64,000 nucleotides of DNA, taken from Nocardioides acrostichi. Lineage in GTDB: Bacteria; Actinomycetota; Actinomycetes; Propionibacteriales; Nocardioidaceae. The notes under the pieces are model-generated. The model was not told the DNA's origin, ran no database searches, and saw nothing but the letters and a program-made list of their open reading frames with translations. Where the stretch lies: positions 248,001 through 312,000 of the forward strand of contig NZ_JADIVZ010000004.1 in assembly GCF_015319165.1 (NCBI RefSeq), written 5' to 3'. Below are positions 16,186 to 24,321 of the stretch, piece by piece (positions within the stretch are counted from its first letter, which is position 1; every line of letters begins with the position of its first letter). Both the position numbers and the translations under genes were made by a program.

Positions 16186-17259
16186 ATGCCGCTGCTCTCC
16201 GATGCACCCGTCGTCGTCACCGGTGCGTGCGGTCTCGTCGGCCGCCACGTCGTCGCCGAACTGCGTTCGCGGGGCTACCCCGTCGTGGCCACCGACCTCG
16301 GCACACGCGCCAACCGCGACCACGCGGCGGCCCTGCACCACGATTCCGACCTGCTGTGGCGTTGGTGCGACCTGACGGTGCCCGAGCAGACCGCCGGCCT
16401 GGTCAAGGCGAGCGTCCCTCGCGCGGTCGTGCACCTCGCCGGCGTGATCCCTCCGCTGTGCTACAGCAATCCCGGGCTGGCCGAGAAGGTCAACGTGGGC
16501 GCCACCCAGGTGCTGGTCGACGCGATCGCGGCGCACGCCCCGCAGGCGCGCCTGGTGCATGCCTCCAGCATCGGCACCTACGGCCCGCGCAATCCCCACC
16601 GCGACCTGGGCCTGCTCACCGCCGACACGCCACAGCAGCCCGAGGAGGTCTACGGGCTCACCAAGCTGCGCGCCGAGGAACTCGTGCGCGGGGCGTCCAC
16701 CCCGTGGGTGGTGCTGCGCCTGGGCGGCGTGATGACCACCGACGTCGGCGCTCAGATGAGTACCGACAACATCTTCTTCGAGGGCGCCCTGCCCGCCGAC
16801 GGCAGGCTGCAGACCGTCGACGTGCGCGATGTCGCCAGAGCTTTCGGCGCGGCCATCGGCGCCGACTGCGTGGGCGAGATCCTGCTGATCGGCGGCGACG
16901 AGACGCACCGGCGCCGCTACGCCGACATCTCCCATGCCCTCGCCGGCGCGATGGGCCTCGAGGACGGCATCCCGCCGGGTCGCCCCGGCAACCCCGACGA
17001 CGACACGGCCTGGTTCGCCACCGACTGGATGGACACCGACCGGGCGCAGGAGGTGCTCGACTTCCAGCGCATCACCTGGCCGGCCCTGCTGGAGGAGGTG
17101 CGCACGGCCAGCGGCTGGATGTTCTACGGCTACCGCGTCGCCGCGCCCGTGGTGCGCATCGGGTTGGCCCGGCTCTCGCCCTACCGCGGGCAGCCCGGTG
17201 AGTACGCCGACCCGTGGCGGGTCATCGCCGAGCGCTGGCCGGCGTCCTTCACGAGCTGA
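16186..17259 (+). CDS. NAD-dependent epimerase/dehydratase family protein (extended SDR)
   Basis: This 357-residue extended SDR has GACGLVGRHVVAEL as its NAD motif, HLAGVIPP, SSIGTYGPRNP with the catalytic Ser/Thr, and YGLTKLRAEE (Tyr-x3-Lys). It starts 23 bases after the previous gene and is probably co-transcribed with it. Family members act on nucleotide sugars, but actinobacterial relatives in catabolic or steroid regions act as 3-beta-hydroxysteroid dehydrogenase-like enzymes. The C-terminus (RVIAERWPASFTS) overlaps the convergent phosphotransferase gene by 11 bases. Substrate is not assignable. Confidence 0.82.
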   Translation: MPLLSDAPVVVTGACGLVGRHVVAELRSRGYPVVATDLGTRANRDHAAALHHDSDLLWRWCDLTVPEQTAGLVKASVPRAVVHLAGVIPPLCYSNPGLAEKVNVGATQVLVDAIAAHAPQARLVHASSIGTYGPRNPHRDLGLLTADTPQQPEEVYGLTKLRAEELVRGASTPWVVLRLGGVMTTDVGAQMSTDNIFFEGALPADGRLQTVDVRDVARAFGAAIGADCVGEILLIGGDETHRRRYADISHALAGAMGLEDGIPPGRPGNPDDDTAWFATDWMDTDRAQEVLDFQRITWPALLEEVRTASGWMFYGYRVAAPVVRIGLARLSPYRGQPGEYADPWRVIAERWPASFTS

Positions 17260-18304
17260 GCGAGGCCAGCACTCCCAGATCCCGGATCGCCGCACCACTG
17301 CGCCGCGTCATGGCCGCGAACATCTCGTCGCCGCGCTCGGTGCGAGTGCCGTAGGCACAACCGAAGGTGACCACGAGCGGCACCTGGAGTTGCCCGAACA
17401 CGTAGTCGCTCCAGCACTCGTCGAGGTCGTGGTCGCCGACCCCGAGCTCGACCAGACGCGCGTGGTAGGCGGCCACGACGTCGCGCTCGGCCGCACGGCG
17501 CGCCTCGGGCTCCAGGCTGGTCGTGACCAGGTAGGCGAGGTCGCGCCCGGGCAGACCGATCGAGAGCGTCTGCCAGTCGACGGCTGCGACCTCACCGCTA
17601 CCGCCCTCGGGGGTGAACATGAGGTTGTCGAGCCGGTAGTCGCCGTGCACCAGCCCGAAGCGCTGCTCCTGCCGGGCCAGCGACCACGCCTCGATGTGCG
17701 GCACGGTCGCACGCAGGGTCGCGACATCGTCCGCGGCGAGCCTGCTGGCCAGAGCGTCGACGAACAGGTCGACCGTCGGGCCGTAGAGCTCGGCCAGCGT
17801 CGCGGCACCCTCGGCGTCGTTGCGCGTGATGCCGGGCAGCCGGAGCAACGACGGGTCGCTCCACCGAGGTCCGTGCAGACCCGCCAGGTTCACCGCGGCG
17901 TCGAGCACTCGCTCCGGCGTGCAGCCGGCGATCTGGTCCCCCTGCTCCAGCGGCGCCAGATCCTCCAGCAGGAGCACGAAGTGGCCGGTCTGGTCGTCGA
18001 ATCGCGCTGCATGCGCCCTCGGCACCCGCACCGCGACCGTGCGGGCGATCCGGTCGTAGAAGAGGAGTTCGGTGCGATACGCCCCGGCCAGCATCTGTCG
18101 GGATCCAGGGTCCGCGGCGGGCAGCTTGAGCAGCAGGCTGCGCCAACCGCCGGGGGTGTGCACGCGCAGTCGCATCGCCGTGCCGATCTGACCGGTGCCG
18201 ACGCGGGCGACATCGACCTCGGTGACGTCTTCCCCGAGGAGGCCGGAGGCCCAGGCCGGCGTGATGTCGTCGACCTGCTCCACGACCCAGTCGAGAGTGC
18301 TCAC
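17249..18304 (-). CDS. phosphotransferase family protein (APH-like kinase)
   Basis: This 351-residue aminoglycoside-phosphotransferase-fold kinase has the catalytic loop HGDYRLDN (H-G-D-x-R-x-D-N), metal-binding Asp in VDWQTLSIG, and an ATP-site Lys in LLLKLPAAD. GTG 18304 overlaps the LLM oxidoreductase stop (GTGA). Relatives beside acyl-CoA dehydrogenases and lipid genes phosphorylate small metabolites rather than antibiotics. The 3' end overlaps the convergent epimerase by 11 bases, so the two transcripts must overlap. The real substrate is unknown. Confidence 0.82.
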   Translation of the reverse strand: MSTLDWVVEQVDDITPAWASGLLGEDVTEVDVARVGTGQIGTAMRLRVHTPGGWRSLLLKLPAADPGSRQMLAGAYRTELLFYDRIARTVAVRVPRAHAARFDDQTGHFVLLLEDLAPLEQGDQIAGCTPERVLDAAVNLAGLHGPRWSDPSLLRLPGITRNDAEGAATLAELYGPTVDLFVDALASRLAADDVATLRATVPHIEAWSLARQEQRFGLVHGDYRLDNLMFTPEGGSGEVAAVDWQTLSIGLPGRDLAYLVTTSLEPEARRAAERDVVAAYHARLVELGVGDHDLDECWSDYVFGQLQVPLVVTFGCAYGTRTERGDEMFAAMTRRSGAAIRDLGVLASLSS

Positions 18305-19377
18305 GAGATGCGTCCCGGGTTGGCGGGGAGCGCGTTGAGGGTGGCCGGACGCCGCGTGGCCCACGCCGCGACGACGGGTGCGAGCTCGGTGGGGGTCGCG
18401 CCGTGCAGCACGACGGAGTCGGCGCCCGCATCGAGCTGGTCGGCGATGCGCGCGGCGCACTGCTCCGCGGTGCCCGTGGCCGAGGCGCCCAGCCACTCCT
18501 CGGGCAGCAGCCGGTCCCGGATGTCTCTGAGCTGCTCGGTGCTCCCGGTCGCATCGAGGGCTCCGGCGTGGCCGGTGACGGCCGGGTCGGCGGCGAAGCG
18601 CTCGAGCACGTCGGCGTCCCAGTCGTTCGCGCGCACCAGCACCGCGCCGTAGCCCTGGAGGTAGGTCGCGAGCCGGCCCACCAGCTTGCGCAGCCGCGCC
18701 TGCTCGGGCAGGGAGTCCTCGACGGTGGCGAGCACCGACCAGATGCGCACCGAGGCCGGGTCGCGCCCGGCGTCCTGGGCGGCGCTGCGCACGATGTCGA
18801 CGGCACGTGCCACGGTGCGGTCGGTCATGAAGGTGTGCAGCACGACACCGTCCGCGAGTCGGCCGGCCTGAGCCAGGCTGTTGTCGCCGATGGCCATCGA
18901 GAGCACCGGGATGCGCTCGTCGAAGGAGGAGTCCTGGGAGAGGAACGGGTAGCTGCCGGCCGGGCCGGCGTGCCCGAACGCCTCGCCCGCCCACAGCCGC
19001 CGGTAGATGCCGATGGCGTCGGCCATCGAGGCGCTCGTGCTGCGCGGCACGCCCATGACGTCGAAGAGCAGGTCGAACCCGCGGCCCAACCCGAAGGCGT
19101 AGCGACCCTCGCTCATCCGGTGGGCCGTGACGGCCATCGTGGCGGTGACCAGCGGGTGCCGGGTCTGGTGGTTCGTGGCCGCGGTGGCGATGCCGAGCCG
19201 TTCGGTCGTCGCCGCGACGGCGCCCGCCATGACCCCGGCGTCCTTGCAGGTGAACCGCTCGCTCAGGAAGATCGAGCCGATGCCCATCTGCTCGGCGAGC
19301 CGAGCCTCGGCGACGACGTCGAGGGGACGCTCGGTGTGGCCGGCCAGGCCGTAGCAGGCCAGCTCGGGAAAGCGCAC
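18301..19377 (-). CDS. LLM class (F420-dependent) oxidoreductase
   Basis: This 358-residue TIM-barrel protein of the luciferase-like/F420 family has MGIGSIFLSERF, ATAATNHQTRHPLVTA, RYAFGLGRGFDLLF and GADSVVLHGATP. GTG 19377 starts directly before the RFPELACYGLAG strand and sits 5 bases after the DUF1059 gene stop. Such enzymes use F420H2 or FMNH2 to reduce or oxidise ketones, aldehydes or enones, and many are encoded in mycobacterial lipid/steroid regions. It forms an operon with DUF1059 and the downstream phosphotransferase. Cofactor is inferred from the family. Confidence 0.85.
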   Translation of the reverse strand: MRFPELACYGLAGHTERPLDVVAEARLAEQMGIGSIFLSERFTCKDAGVMAGAVAATTERLGIATAATNHQTRHPLVTATMAVTAHRMSEGRYAFGLGRGFDLLFDVMGVPRSTSASMADAIGIYRRLWAGEAFGHAGPAGSYPFLSQDSSFDERIPVLSMAIGDNSLAQAGRLADGVVLHTFMTDRTVARAVDIVRSAAQDAGRDPASVRIWSVLATVEDSLPEQARLRKLVGRLATYLQGYGAVLVRANDWDADVLERFAADPAVTGHAGALDATGSTEQLRDIRDRLLPEEWLGASATGTAEQCAARIADQLDAGADSVVLHGATPTELAPVVAAWATRRPATLNALPANPGRIS

Positions 19378-19382
19378 GCGCG

Positions 19383-19529
19383 TCAGGTGGCGATGAAGAG
19401 GATCTCGTCGCGGCCGTACTCCATGTCCGGGTGCTTCTCGGCGAGGTGGGCTTGGGTCCTCTCGACCAGGTCGTCCTCGTTCTCGCCCTTGATGTTCTCG
19501 CCGCACGGGCAGCTCAGTCGCGTCTTCAT
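19383..19529 (-). CDS. DUF1059 small protein
   Basis: This 48-residue protein has the DUF1059 pattern: CPCGENIKG near the N-terminus, then HLAEKHPDM. The Cys-x-Cys with a downstream His suggests metal binding, but this is unproven. The ATG at 19529 lies 7 bases after a -10-like TAGGGT (minus strand, 19542-19537), so the mRNA may be leaderless. It is first in an operon with the LLM oxidoreductase and phosphotransferase, and divergent from the FMO operon. Confidence 0.75.
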   Translation of the reverse strand: MKTRLSCPCGENIKGENEDDLVERTQAHLAEKHPDMEYGRDEILFIAT

Positions 19530-19560
19530 GCGTGGCACCCTAGTGCAGTAGGTCACTTTT

Positions 19561-19594
19561 TGACACCTGTCAGGTTTCTCTTGACGCGTGTCAA
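19561..19594. promoter_or_regulatory. paired operator-like palindromes in the FMO/DUF1059 divergent promoter
   Basis: TGACACCTGTCA (19561-19572) and TTGACGCGTGTCAA (19581-19594) are two near-palindromes of the GACA/G-NN-TGTC type. Their centres are 21 bp apart, about two helical turns. The second covers the likely FMO -35 (TTGACG, 19581-19586). Spacing and symmetry are typical of TetR-family dimers binding side by side. The neighbouring EthR-like TetR gene (20945) is the obvious candidate binder. Confidence 0.55.
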
Positions 19595-19610
19595 CTCCCC
19601 GCTCTACGGT
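19581..19610 (+). promoter_or_regulatory. predicted leaderless promoter of the FMO operon
   Basis: The -35 TTGACG (19581-19586) and -10 TACGGT (19605-19610) are 18 bases apart. Transcription starting about seven bases after the -10 would begin at 19617, the GTG start codon itself, so the mRNA would be leaderless. No Shine-Dalgarno is visible before this GTG. Confidence 0.45.
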
Positions 19611-19616
19611 CACCGG

Positions 19617-20948
19617 GTGAGCCACCCACGCACCGCCGTCATCGGCGCCGGCATCTCCGGCCTGACCTCCGGCAAGATGCTCAACGACTACGGCGTCGAG
19701 TACACCTGCTACGAGACCTCCGACCGAGTCGGGGGCAACTGGGCCTTCGGTAACCCGAACGGCCACTCCAGCGCCTATCGCTCGCTGCACATCGACACCT
19801 CCAAGCACCGGCTGTCGTTCAAGGACTTCCCGATGCCGGAGTCCTACCCCGACTTCCCACACCACACCCAGATCAAGGCCTACCTCGACGACTACGCCGA
19901 TGCCTTCGACATCAGGCGCCACATCGAGTTCGAGAACGGCGTGGAGCACGCCGACCCGCGGCCCGGCGGTGGGTGGACGCTGCGCCTGCACAGTGGCGAG
20001 ACCAGGGAGGTCGACCTGCTGGTGGTGGCCAACGGACACCACTGGGATCCGCGCACCGCCGAGTTCCCCGGCGAGTTCACCGGAGAGTCCTTCCACTCCC
20101 ACCACTACATCGACCCCGAGACGCCGCTGCACCTGAAGGACAAGCGCATCCTGGTCGTCGGCATCGGCAACTCGGCTGCTGACATCTCCGTCGAGCTGTC
20201 CAGCAAGTCGCTGCGCAACGAGGTCACGTTGTCGACCCGGTCGAGCGCCTGGATCGTGCCGAAGTACACCTACGGCCTGCCGGCGGACAAGTACTACGTG
20301 ACCACCCCGTACCTGCCGCTGAAGTGGCAGCGCTGGGCGGCTCAGAAGATGCAGTTCATGACCGGCTCGAACCCCGAGCTGTACGGGTTGCCCAAGCCGA
20401 ACCACAAATTCTTCGAGGCGCACCCGACCCAGTCCATCGAGCTACCCCTGCGCCTGGGGTCCGGAGACATCACGCCGAAGGTCAACATCTCGCGCCTCGA
20501 CGGCAGCGCCGTGCACTTCGAGGACGGCACGAGCGCCGAGTTCGACGTCATCATCTACGCCACCGGCTACAACATCACCTTCCCGTTCTTCGACCACGAC
20601 GTGATCTCCGCGCCGGAGAACCACCTCCGGCTCTTCAAGCGGATGTTCCTCACCGATCCCGCCCGCCGCGACGCGGTGTTCATGGGCTTCGCCCAGTCGA
20701 CCCCCACGCTGTTCCCGTTCGTGGAGGCCCAGGCCCGGCTGATGGCTGCGTACGCGATCGGTCGCTACGCGCTGCCGACCCCGGCTGCCATGGAGCAGGC
20801 GATCGACGACGACCAAGCCCGGTACACCGGCCACATGCTCGACCGACCCCGGCACACCCAGCAGCTCGACTACTTCATCTACGAGCACGACCTGCGCGCC
20901 AAGGAACTCCCCGCCGGCCTACGGCGCGCGGGCACCCTCGTCTCGTGA
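19617..20948 (+). CDS. flavin-containing monooxygenase (class B FMO-type)
   Basis: This 443-residue protein has FAD motif GAGISGLTSG at the N-terminus, the class B fingerprint FTGESFHSHHY (F-x-G-x3-H-x3-Y/F, the FMO rather than Baeyer-Villiger form), NADPH motif GIGNSAADIS and the ATGYN motif. It uses FAD, NADPH and O2 to oxygenate soft nucleophiles or possibly ketones. GTG 19617 was chosen because the FAD motif follows directly and the promoter points to it. It forms an operon with the EthR-like regulator (GTGA overlap) and a hydrolase. EthA-EthR in mycobacteria is a comparable FMO-TetR pair. Confidence 0.88.
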   Translation: MSHPRTAVIGAGISGLTSGKMLNDYGVEYTCYETSDRVGGNWAFGNPNGHSSAYRSLHIDTSKHRLSFKDFPMPESYPDFPHHTQIKAYLDDYADAFDIRRHIEFENGVEHADPRPGGGWTLRLHSGETREVDLLVVANGHHWDPRTAEFPGEFTGESFHSHHYIDPETPLHLKDKRILVVGIGNSAADISVELSSKSLRNEVTLSTRSSAWIVPKYTYGLPADKYYVTTPYLPLKWQRWAAQKMQFMTGSNPELYGLPKPNHKFFEAHPTQSIELPLRLGSGDITPKVNISRLDGSAVHFEDGTSAEFDVIIYATGYNITFPFFDHDVISAPENHLRLFKRMFLTDPARRDAVFMGFAQSTPTLFPFVEAQARLMAAYAIGRYALPTPAAMEQAIDDDQARYTGHMLDRPRHTQQLDYFIYEHDLRAKELPAGLRRAGTLVS

Positions 20949-21667
20949 CCGCCGAACCGGTCTCCTCCGGCATCCTTCCCAAGGGCGATCAGCGTCGCGC
21001 CGCCCTGCTGGTCTCGCTGGGCGACCTGCTCACGGAGTCCTCCGACCTGGAGTCGGTCAACGTGGCGGACATCTCGCGGCGCGCCGGCGTGACGCGATCG
21101 GCCTTCTACTTCTACTTCGACAACAAGGCCGCCGCCGTCACCGCACTCGCCGAGCAGACCTACGCCGACGCGCTCGCCGCCGCCCACCGACTCGATGACC
21201 TCGCCGTCGCTCCGCTGACCCGGATCACCTCGATGCTCGACGGACTCTTCGCCGCCGTCGAGGACCACGCGCCCCTCGTCCGAGCCACCCTCGAGGCGCG
21301 GGCCAGCAGTGCCGACGTACGCGCCGTCTGGGATGCCCAGCGGCTCTCCTTCGTCGAGCACCTCGCCGGCGTCGTGGACGCCGAGCGGCAGGCCGGCCAG
21401 GCGCCGGCGGGGGCCGACGCGACGCTGCTGGCCACCATGCTGCTCGAGCTGAACGACCGCGCCATCGAGCGTCTCGTGCAGGGCAGCGTCGACCGTGCCG
21501 GACTGCTCGACACCGTGGCCTCCATCTGGCTGCGCACGATCTACTCCCCCGACCCCGCATCCGCGCCGCTCCCGGACCCGGAGCCGGACCCGGACATGGG
21601 CCCGGAAACAGACCCGGACATGGACCCGGAATCAGACCCGCACCCAGCAGCAGAGGGAACCGCATGA
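20945..21667 (+). CDS. EthR-like TetR family regulator
   Basis: This 240-residue protein has an N-terminal HTH (VNVADISRRAGVTRSAFYFYF) and a C-terminal domain resembling EthR: FYFYF, AVWDAQRLSFVEHL, VVDAERQAGQAP, LLELNDRAIERL and the final LLDTVASIWLRTIYS. GTG overlaps the FMO stop (GTGA). After the EthR-like core an extra tail of about 40 residues (from about 201) is built of Pro/Asp/Glu repeats, probably disordered. It likely represses the FMO operon through the paired palindromes at 19561-19594 and responds to a ligand of that pathway. Both points are inference. Confidence 0.82.
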   Translation: MTAEPVSSGILPKGDQRRAALLVSLGDLLTESSDLESVNVADISRRAGVTRSAFYFYFDNKAAAVTALAEQTYADALAAAHRLDDLAVAPLTRITSMLDGLFAAVEDHAPLVRATLEARASSADVRAVWDAQRLSFVEHLAGVVDAERQAGQAPAGADATLLATMLLELNDRAIERLVQGSVDRAGLLDTVASIWLRTIYSPDPASAPLPDPEPDPDMGPETDPDMDPESDPHPAAEGTA

Positions 21668-22569
21668 AGCACGATGAGCTGACCTTCGACTCCGCCGGCG
21701 CCGCCTGCTCGGCGTGGCACTTCACCGGTGAGGGATCCGCCCTCGCCACCGACTCCGGTCGCCCGGTCGTCGTCATGGCCCACGGCCTCGGCGGCACCAA
21801 GGACTCCGGCCTGGCGCCCTTCGCCGAGGGACTGGCCCGCGCCGGTCTCGACGTGCTCGCCTTCGACTACCGCGGCTTCGGAACCTCCGAGGGCACACCG
21901 AGACAACGGGTGCGTCTGGAGGACCAGGTCGCGGACTACCGAGCCGCCGTCGAGGCGGCACGACGGCTGCCCGGGGTCGACCCGGCACGCGTGGTGCTGT
22001 GGGGGGTCTCACTCTCGGGCGGGCACGTGCTGCGCGTCGCCGCCGAACGCGAGGACGTCGTCGCCGTGGTGAGCATGACACCCATCGTCGACGGACGAGC
22101 TGCCGCCCGGCACGCCCTCAAGCACCACTCCCCCGGATCCATGGCCCGCGCCGCCGCCGACGGCCTGCGCAGCCGAGTCTCGGCCCGGCGTGGCGCCGGC
22201 TCCGTGACCATGCCCATCGTGGCCCCGCCCGGCCGGCCGGGCGCCATGACCCTCGACGGCGCCCTGGAGAGCTACCTCTCGATCGCCGGGCCGACGTGGG
22301 TCAACGAGATCGACGCCGACGTCAGCTTCGAGCTGGGTACGCGCGCGCCCGCCAAGGCCGCCAAGCAGCTCACCTGCCCCGTGCTCGTGCAGATCGCCGA
22401 CTTCGACCGCAGCGCGCCACCGCACGCGGCGGCGAAGGTCGCCTTCTCGGCGCGCGCCCACGTGCACCACTATCCGTGCGACCACTTCGACGTGTGGCCC
22501 GGCCAGGAGTGGCACGAGACGGCCCTGCGCCACCAGGTCGCGTTCCTCACGCGCGCGACGGCGCGCTGA
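21664..22569 (+). CDS. alpha/beta hydrolase (serine esterase-like)
   Basis: This 301-residue protein starts with ATG overlapping the TetR stop (ATGA). It has an oxyanion-hole motif VVMAHGLGGTKD, a DYRGFGTSEG turn, a nucleophile in LWGVSLSGGH, a probable acid in VLVQIADFDRSAPP and a His in HYPCDHFDVWPGQEW. It lacks a signal peptide. As the third gene of the FMO operon it could cleave the oxygenated product, for example an ester or lactone. The 3' end shares a hairpin with the convergent FadD gene. Confidence 0.84.
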   Translation: MKHDELTFDSAGAACSAWHFTGEGSALATDSGRPVVVMAHGLGGTKDSGLAPFAEGLARAGLDVLAFDYRGFGTSEGTPRQRVRLEDQVADYRAAVEAARRLPGVDPARVVLWGVSLSGGHVLRVAAEREDVVAVVSMTPIVDGRAAARHALKHHSPGSMARAAADGLRSRVSARRGAGSVTMPIVAPPGRPGAMTLDGALESYLSIAGPTWVNEIDADVSFELGTRAPAKAAKQLTCPVLVQIADFDRSAPPHAAAKVAFSARAHVHHYPCDHFDVWPGQEWHETALRHQVAFLTRATAR

Positions 22570-22593
22570 CGCACAACGGCGCGCTGCGTCAGC
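22565..22593. terminator. bidirectional stem-loop spanning two stop codons
   Basis: GCTGACGCA (22565-22573) pairs perfectly with TGCGTCAGC (22585-22593) over an 11-base loop. The left arm contains the hydrolase TGA (22567-22569) and the right arm the FadD TGA (22591-22589 on minus), so one hairpin can end both convergent transcripts. Confidence 0.6.
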
Positions 22594-24277
22594 CGAGCTG
22601 GGCCCTGGCCCACGCGTAGTCGGCCTTGCCCGAGGGCGATCGCTGCACGTGGGGCACCCGGATGAATGCCTTGGGCAGCTTGTAGCGGGCGATCCGCTCC
22701 GAGGCGACCGCGAGCAGGGCTTCGTCGGAGATCTCACCGGCGGTCTCGTCGAGCGAGACGACGGCCACCGGCTCGGCGCCCCACTTCTCGGAGGGTCGGC
22801 CGACGACGAGGACGTCGAGCACGGCCGGGTGCGCACCCACCGCGCCCTCGACCTCCTCGGCGAAGATCTTCTCGCCACCGGAGTTGATGGTGACGCTCTC
22901 GCGGCCGAGCAGGTGGATCCGGCCATCGGGCAGGATCTCGGCCCGGTCGCCGGGCACGGCGAACCGCTCGCCACCGATGGTCGGGAACGCCTCGGCGGTC
23001 TTGACGGCGTCGCCGAGGTAGCCCAGTGGCGCCCGCTTGCGCTGCGCGAGCCAACCGCTGCCGGACTCTCCGTGGTCACCGCCCGGTGCGACGACGCGGC
23101 TCTTGGTGTCGTCGACCACGACGGTCGAGGCGACCGGTGTGAAGGTGCCCGCTTCGGCGTCCATGCCCTTCATCGTCAACGAGCTCATCTGCAGGCCCGT
23201 CTCGGAGGCACCGGCGGCATCCATGACCATGATGTGCGGCAACAGCTCGAGCAGCCGGTCACGCACCGCGGCCGAGAGCGGCGCGGCGCCGTTGTTGATC
23301 GCCGCGAGACCGCTCAGATCGAACTCGCCCTGCTCGAGCGCCTTGATGATCGGGCGCACCATCGCGTCGCCCACGACCGGCAGACTGACACACCTCTCGC
23401 GAGACGCCGTGGCGAGCACGGCCGGCGCGTCGAAGGCGCGGGGGTTCTCGGCCAGCACGATCGAGCCGCCACCGGTCATGATGTGGAAGGTCGACCACTG
23501 GGCTGCGCCGTGCATGAACGGCAGCGCCATCATCAAGCGCATCCCGCCCCCCGCTGTGACCGCGGCATCGACGAGCTGGTCGTAGGAGGTGTAGGGCTCG
23601 TTGCTGCCGAACGGTGTGCCGCCCATCGAGGTGACGAACATGTCGTCTTGTCGCCACAGCACGCCCTTGGGCATGCCCGTGGTGCCCCCGGTGTACACGA
23701 TGTAGAGATCGTCGCCCGCGGGCTCGGGCAGAGCGATGTCGGCCGCGCGACCCTCCGCCAGGGCGTCGGCGTACCACATGGCGCCGGGCAGCAGGTCGGC
23801 CGGCGGCTCGCCGTCGAGCCCGTCGGGCACCTGCACCAGCACCTCGAGGTCGGGCAGGTGGTCGCGCACCTGCGCCACCACCGCCGCGAAGGACGACGCG
23901 AACACCAGCACCTTCGAGCGCGAGTCACGCAGCACGTAGGCGAGCTCCTCGGCCACGTAGCGGTAGTTGATGTTGATCGGCGCGACGCGCGAGCGGAACG
24001 ACGCGAGCATGCCCAGCAGGTACTCCGGGCAGTTGTAGAGGTAGAGCGCGAGGTGGTCCTGCCCGGACTCGTGGCCGCCGAGCTGCGATCGCTCCGTCGT
24101 GCACCCGAGGCCGCGTGCGGCGAGGAACCGGGCCAGGGCGTCGACCTCGTCGGCCAGGGCTTCGTAGGTGTAGCGGCGCTCCCCCTGCACCAGCACCTCC
24201 TGGTCAGGCACGGCGGCGGCGATCGTGGTGAAGACCCTGGCGAGGTTGAACCCGGACTCGGGCAGCTCGGTCAGCAT
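22589..24277 (-). CDS. acyl-CoA synthetase (FadD19-like AMP-dependent ligase)
   Basis: This 562-residue ANL-superfamily ligase has the P-loop motif YTGGTTGMPKG, the ASETGLQMSS region, PGDRAEILPDG, GRESVTINSGGEKIF split at GRES, and the C-terminal catalytic Lys in RSPSGKADY. The overall sequence resembles M. tuberculosis FadD19/FadD17, which activate steroid side chains and fatty acids. An AACNNGTT word (24280-24287), the core of KstR-type sites, sits just upstream of the ATG. It is predicted to make acyl-CoA plus AMP and PPi, and a steroid acid substrate is only suggested by context. Confidence 0.87.
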   Translation of the reverse strand: MLTELPESGFNLARVFTTIAAAVPDQEVLVQGERRYTYEALADEVDALARFLAARGLGCTTERSQLGGHESGQDHLALYLYNCPEYLLGMLASFRSRVAPININYRYVAEELAYVLRDSRSKVLVFASSFAAVVAQVRDHLPDLEVLVQVPDGLDGEPPADLLPGAMWYADALAEGRAADIALPEPAGDDLYIVYTGGTTGMPKGVLWRQDDMFVTSMGGTPFGSNEPYTSYDQLVDAAVTAGGGMRLMMALPFMHGAAQWSTFHIMTGGGSIVLAENPRAFDAPAVLATASRERCVSLPVVGDAMVRPIIKALEQGEFDLSGLAAINNGAAPLSAAVRDRLLELLPHIMVMDAAGASETGLQMSSLTMKGMDAEAGTFTPVASTVVVDDTKSRVVAPGGDHGESGSGWLAQRKRAPLGYLGDAVKTAEAFPTIGGERFAVPGDRAEILPDGRIHLLGRESVTINSGGEKIFAEEVEGAVGAHPAVLDVLVVGRPSEKWGAEPVAVVSLDETAGEISDEALLAVASERIARYKLPKAFIRVPHVQRSPSGKADYAWARAQLG

Positions 24278-24279
24278 GA

Positions 24280-24287
24280 GAACACGT
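24280..24287. promoter_or_regulatory. AACNNGTT word at the FadD start (KstR-like core)
   Basis: AACACGTT has the AACNNGTT core of mycobacterial KstR operators and lies three bases upstream of the FadD start codon. The outer T/A positions of the full KstR consensus match only partly. The word is short and may be chance. Confidence 0.25.
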
Positions 24288-24321
24288 TACAGTTTTCAGA
24301 TCCTGCGGCGTGACGGCCGTC

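Noticed and set aside
19617..20948. Baeyer-Villiger monooxygenase
   Set aside because: The fingerprint ends in Tyr (F-x-G-x3-H-x3-Y) rather than the Trp of Baeyer-Villiger enzymes, so FMO is the better call.
22649..24313. 554-codon plus-strand open frame antisense to the FadD gene
   Set aside because: Repetitive Arg/Gly/Val-rich translation with no domain, while the minus frame is a clear ANL ligase.
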